A stretch of DNA of 8,089 bases from Haloferacaceae archaeon (lineage in GTDB: Archaea; Halobacteriota; Halobacteria; Halobacteriales; Haloferacaceae). Position 1 is the first letter of the stretch. Each line of letters starts with the position of its first letter. The notes beneath the pieces are model-generated. The model was not told the DNA's origin, made no database searches, and saw only the letters and a program-made list of their open reading frames with translations. This document shows, piece by piece, positions 6,843 to 8,089 of this stretch. The stretch is taken from the NCBI GenBank assembly GCA_028274825.1, contig JAQCMZ010000281.1, positions 1 to 8,089 of the forward strand. Reading direction: 5' to 3'. Position numbers and translations under genes: made by a program.

Positions 6843-7676
6843 ATGACTGTCTCCGGCCCAGATCTAACCCCTGTTCCGAGTTCAGGGGATATCCGTCTCG
6901 TCTCGTATAATGTTCGATATCAAGGAGTCGATGAGGAGCCATACGACTGGCCTCAGCGCAAAGACAGGGTGCTCACGGAACTGCGGCGCCTCTCTCCTGA
7001 CGTGATTGCGTTTCAGGAAGTCTGGCTTGACCAATTGTCGGATTTAAAACGCGGGCTTCCTGCGTACGAGTGGGTTACCGCAGACGATGAGCTCCCACAC
7101 ACGCCTATCGCCTACCGGTCAGATCGGTTCGAACTTGCGGAGAGTGGCGACTTCTGGTTATCCCCACCGGACGCTCCTGCTGGTCAAGCGGGGTGGGACA
7201 GCACGTATCAGCGGCGGTGTACGTGGGCGACGCTCACATCGCAGTCGGGCACTGTTCCCGTGACGATCTTTAGCGTTCATCTCGATCACGAAGGAGACGA
7301 AGCCAGGCGCAAAGGGGTGTCACAAATCCGCGATCGAGTGTCTGCTGTCGGTGGCGAGTCGGTTGTTGCTGGCGATTTTAATTGTTCGCGTGACTCACCA
7401 GCGTTCACCCACGCGACGGCATCGATTTCCGACAAGCGTGATCTCCACGACGCTAGGCGTATCGCTGGGGACACCGGCGGCCCCGCTACCACATATGTCG
7501 GATTCGATGACGACACGCCGACTCACAACGATGTGTCGAACACACAAATCGACCACATTCTTGTGACTCCCAAACTCAATGTTAGCCGCGTCGTTACCGT
7601 CGTTCCAGAGGGAGAATCAGCTGATGTGCCTCCATCTGATCACCGACCTATTCTCGCTGATTTTGAACTCAGCTGA
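6843..7676 (+). CDS. Endonuclease/exonuclease/phosphatase family protein
   Basis: 277 residues from an ATG 9 bases after the MFS stop. All the catalytic motifs of the DNase I/Ape1-like (EEP) fold are present in order: S-Y-N-V-R at 21-25 (N23), F-Q-E-V at 57-60 (metal ligand E59), S-V-H-L-D-H at 144-149 (H146), G-D-F-N at 177-180 (D178, N180), Q-I-D-H-I at 235-239, and S-D-H-R-P at 265-269 (D266-H267 catalytic pair). It is therefore expected to be an active Mg-dependent phosphodiesterase or phosphatase. Members act on DNA, inositol phosphates, sphingomyelin or other phosphoesters, and nothing here decides among them. There is no signal peptide or membrane segment, so cytoplasmic. The acidic composition is halophilic. 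Likely second gene of a two-gene operon with the transporter. Confidence 0.88.
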   Translation: MTVSGPDLTPVPSSGDIRLVSYNVRYQGVDEEPYDWPQRKDRVLTELRRLSPDVIAFQEVWLDQLSDLKRGLPAYEWVTADDELPHTPIAYRSDRFELAESGDFWLSPPDAPAGQAGWDSTYQRRCTWATLTSQSGTVPVTIFSVHLDHEGDEARRKGVSQIRDRVSAVGGESVVAGDFNCSRDSPAFTHATASISDKRDLHDARRIAGDTGGPATTYVGFDDDTPTHNDVSNTQIDHILVTPKLNVSRVVTVVPEGESADVPPSDHRPILADFELS

Positions 7677-7741
7677 GTCTTTGGTCGGGAGTAATCAACT
7701 GGCTGGGTGGTTCCAGAGCACGTGTACTCAACATTGAGATA

Positions 7742-8089
7742 TTGACAATCAATCGTACCGCTGTCAGCTTGTGCTGTTGCCGACGGCTAGATGGAATACA
7801 CCCTCTGATCAGTTGGCTGCGCAGTTAGCACCGAACGACGAACTGCTCGTGGTTTGTTACAGGGAGCATGATCCGGTTGTCACCCACGACCTTCCTGATA
7901 TGGTGTACAAATCGCTGGGGAGCCATATAACTGCTCAGATAAGGCTAACGTGCTCACACATGGAATGAGTGAAGCCCGCAACGACCGGGTCGTCTGGACT
8001 GATGACGCCATCGAACGAGACACAGACCGGCTTGATCGGCTTGTCGCGGCCGGCGAGACACACGGGCCAGCATGCCGAGGCGGCCCCCC
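7742..8089 (+). pseudogene. Frameshifted GT2-type glycosyltransferase remnant (3' end outside window)
   Basis: Three successive frames together spell the N-terminus of a haloarchaeal family-2 glycosyltransferase. Segment 1 (TTG 7742 to 7768) reads T-I-N-R-T-A-V-S; segment 2 (7771 to about 7919) reads V-L-L-P-T-A-R-W ... N-D-E-L-L-V-V-C ... D-P-V; segment 3 (about 7917 to the window end) reads G-E-P-Y-N-C-S-D-K-A-N-V-L-T-H-G-M, then R-V-V-W-T-D-D and L-D-R-L-V-A-A-G-E. Family members keep these blocks in one frame (V-L-P-T, D-E-L-L-V-V-C, C-S-G-K-A-N, V-W-T-D-D-D-F). The second shift is explained by loss of one G from the GGGG run at 7917-7920; the first lies at 7769-7770. Without correction, segment 2 reads to a TGA at 7966-7968. 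Usually conserved positions have also changed (third Asp of T-D-D-D to Ala, Trp of D-W-L-D to Arg), consistent with decay. Family identity is from memory of motifs. Confidence 0.65.

Noticed and set aside
7677..7741. Terminator or promoter between the phosphatase-family gene and the glycosyltransferase remnant
   Set aside because: There is no T-run and no clear hairpin, and only a weak GATATTG near the remnant start; the evidence is too thin to list.
7771..7968. Independent 65-residue small protein starting at GTG 7771
   Set aside because: Its sequence is the middle block of a glycosyltransferase N-terminus, and matching blocks continue in neighbouring frames on both sides, so it is a piece of a broken gene.

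Overview
The window looks like part of a haloarchaeal (class Halobacteria) chromosome or large replicon. The evidence is acidic, Asp/Glu-rich proteins, a very large secreted surface protein with GLUG repeats and a PKD domain, TATA-type promoters close to start codons, and protein families with a familiar haloarchaeal flavour (DACRYD-type sulfatase-like protein, Atg22/UMF1-type MFS carrier, GT2 glycosyltransferase). Genus cannot be told from the sequence.

Layout. Bases 1-3420 (minus strand) are one uninterrupted reading frame that runs off the left edge. It is a secreted protein of more than 1,140 residues: signal peptide, two tandem copies of a roughly 366-residue GLUG module, a PKD domain, then a right-handed beta-helix region with a striking Trp-containing repeat. 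Upstream on the same strand (3568-4488) is a sulfatase-like, alkaline-phosphatase-superfamily protein. Transcribed away from it is an Lgt-like polytopic membrane protein (4573-5343). The 84-base space between these two holds an AT-rich core that can serve as the promoter of the first and perhaps of both. Next on the plus strand come an Atg22/UMF1-type MFS transporter (5478-6833) and, only 9 bases later, an endonuclease/exonuclease/phosphatase-family protein (6843-7676), probably co-transcribed. The right end (about 7742-8089) is a decayed GT2-type glycosyltransferase whose homologous segments lie in three successive frames; it continues beyond the window.

How the genes may work together. Three are cell-surface themed: a heavily sequon-decorated surface protein, an alkaline-phosphatase-fold enzyme of a family often seen near surface-glycan genes, and an Lgt-like membrane enzyme that may belong to lipid modification of exported proteins. 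Their adjacency suggests an envelope-modification neighbourhood, but that is inference. The MFS/phosphatase pair and the dead glycosyltransferase look like separate units. GC content in sampled rows is visibly higher in the surface-protein gene (about 65% in one row) than in the sulfatase-like/Lgt-like part (about 50-58%), so the middle may have a different history.

No tRNA, rRNA, CRISPR array, insertion sequence or convincing T-run terminator was seen. There is no gene-free stretch longer than about 150 bases.
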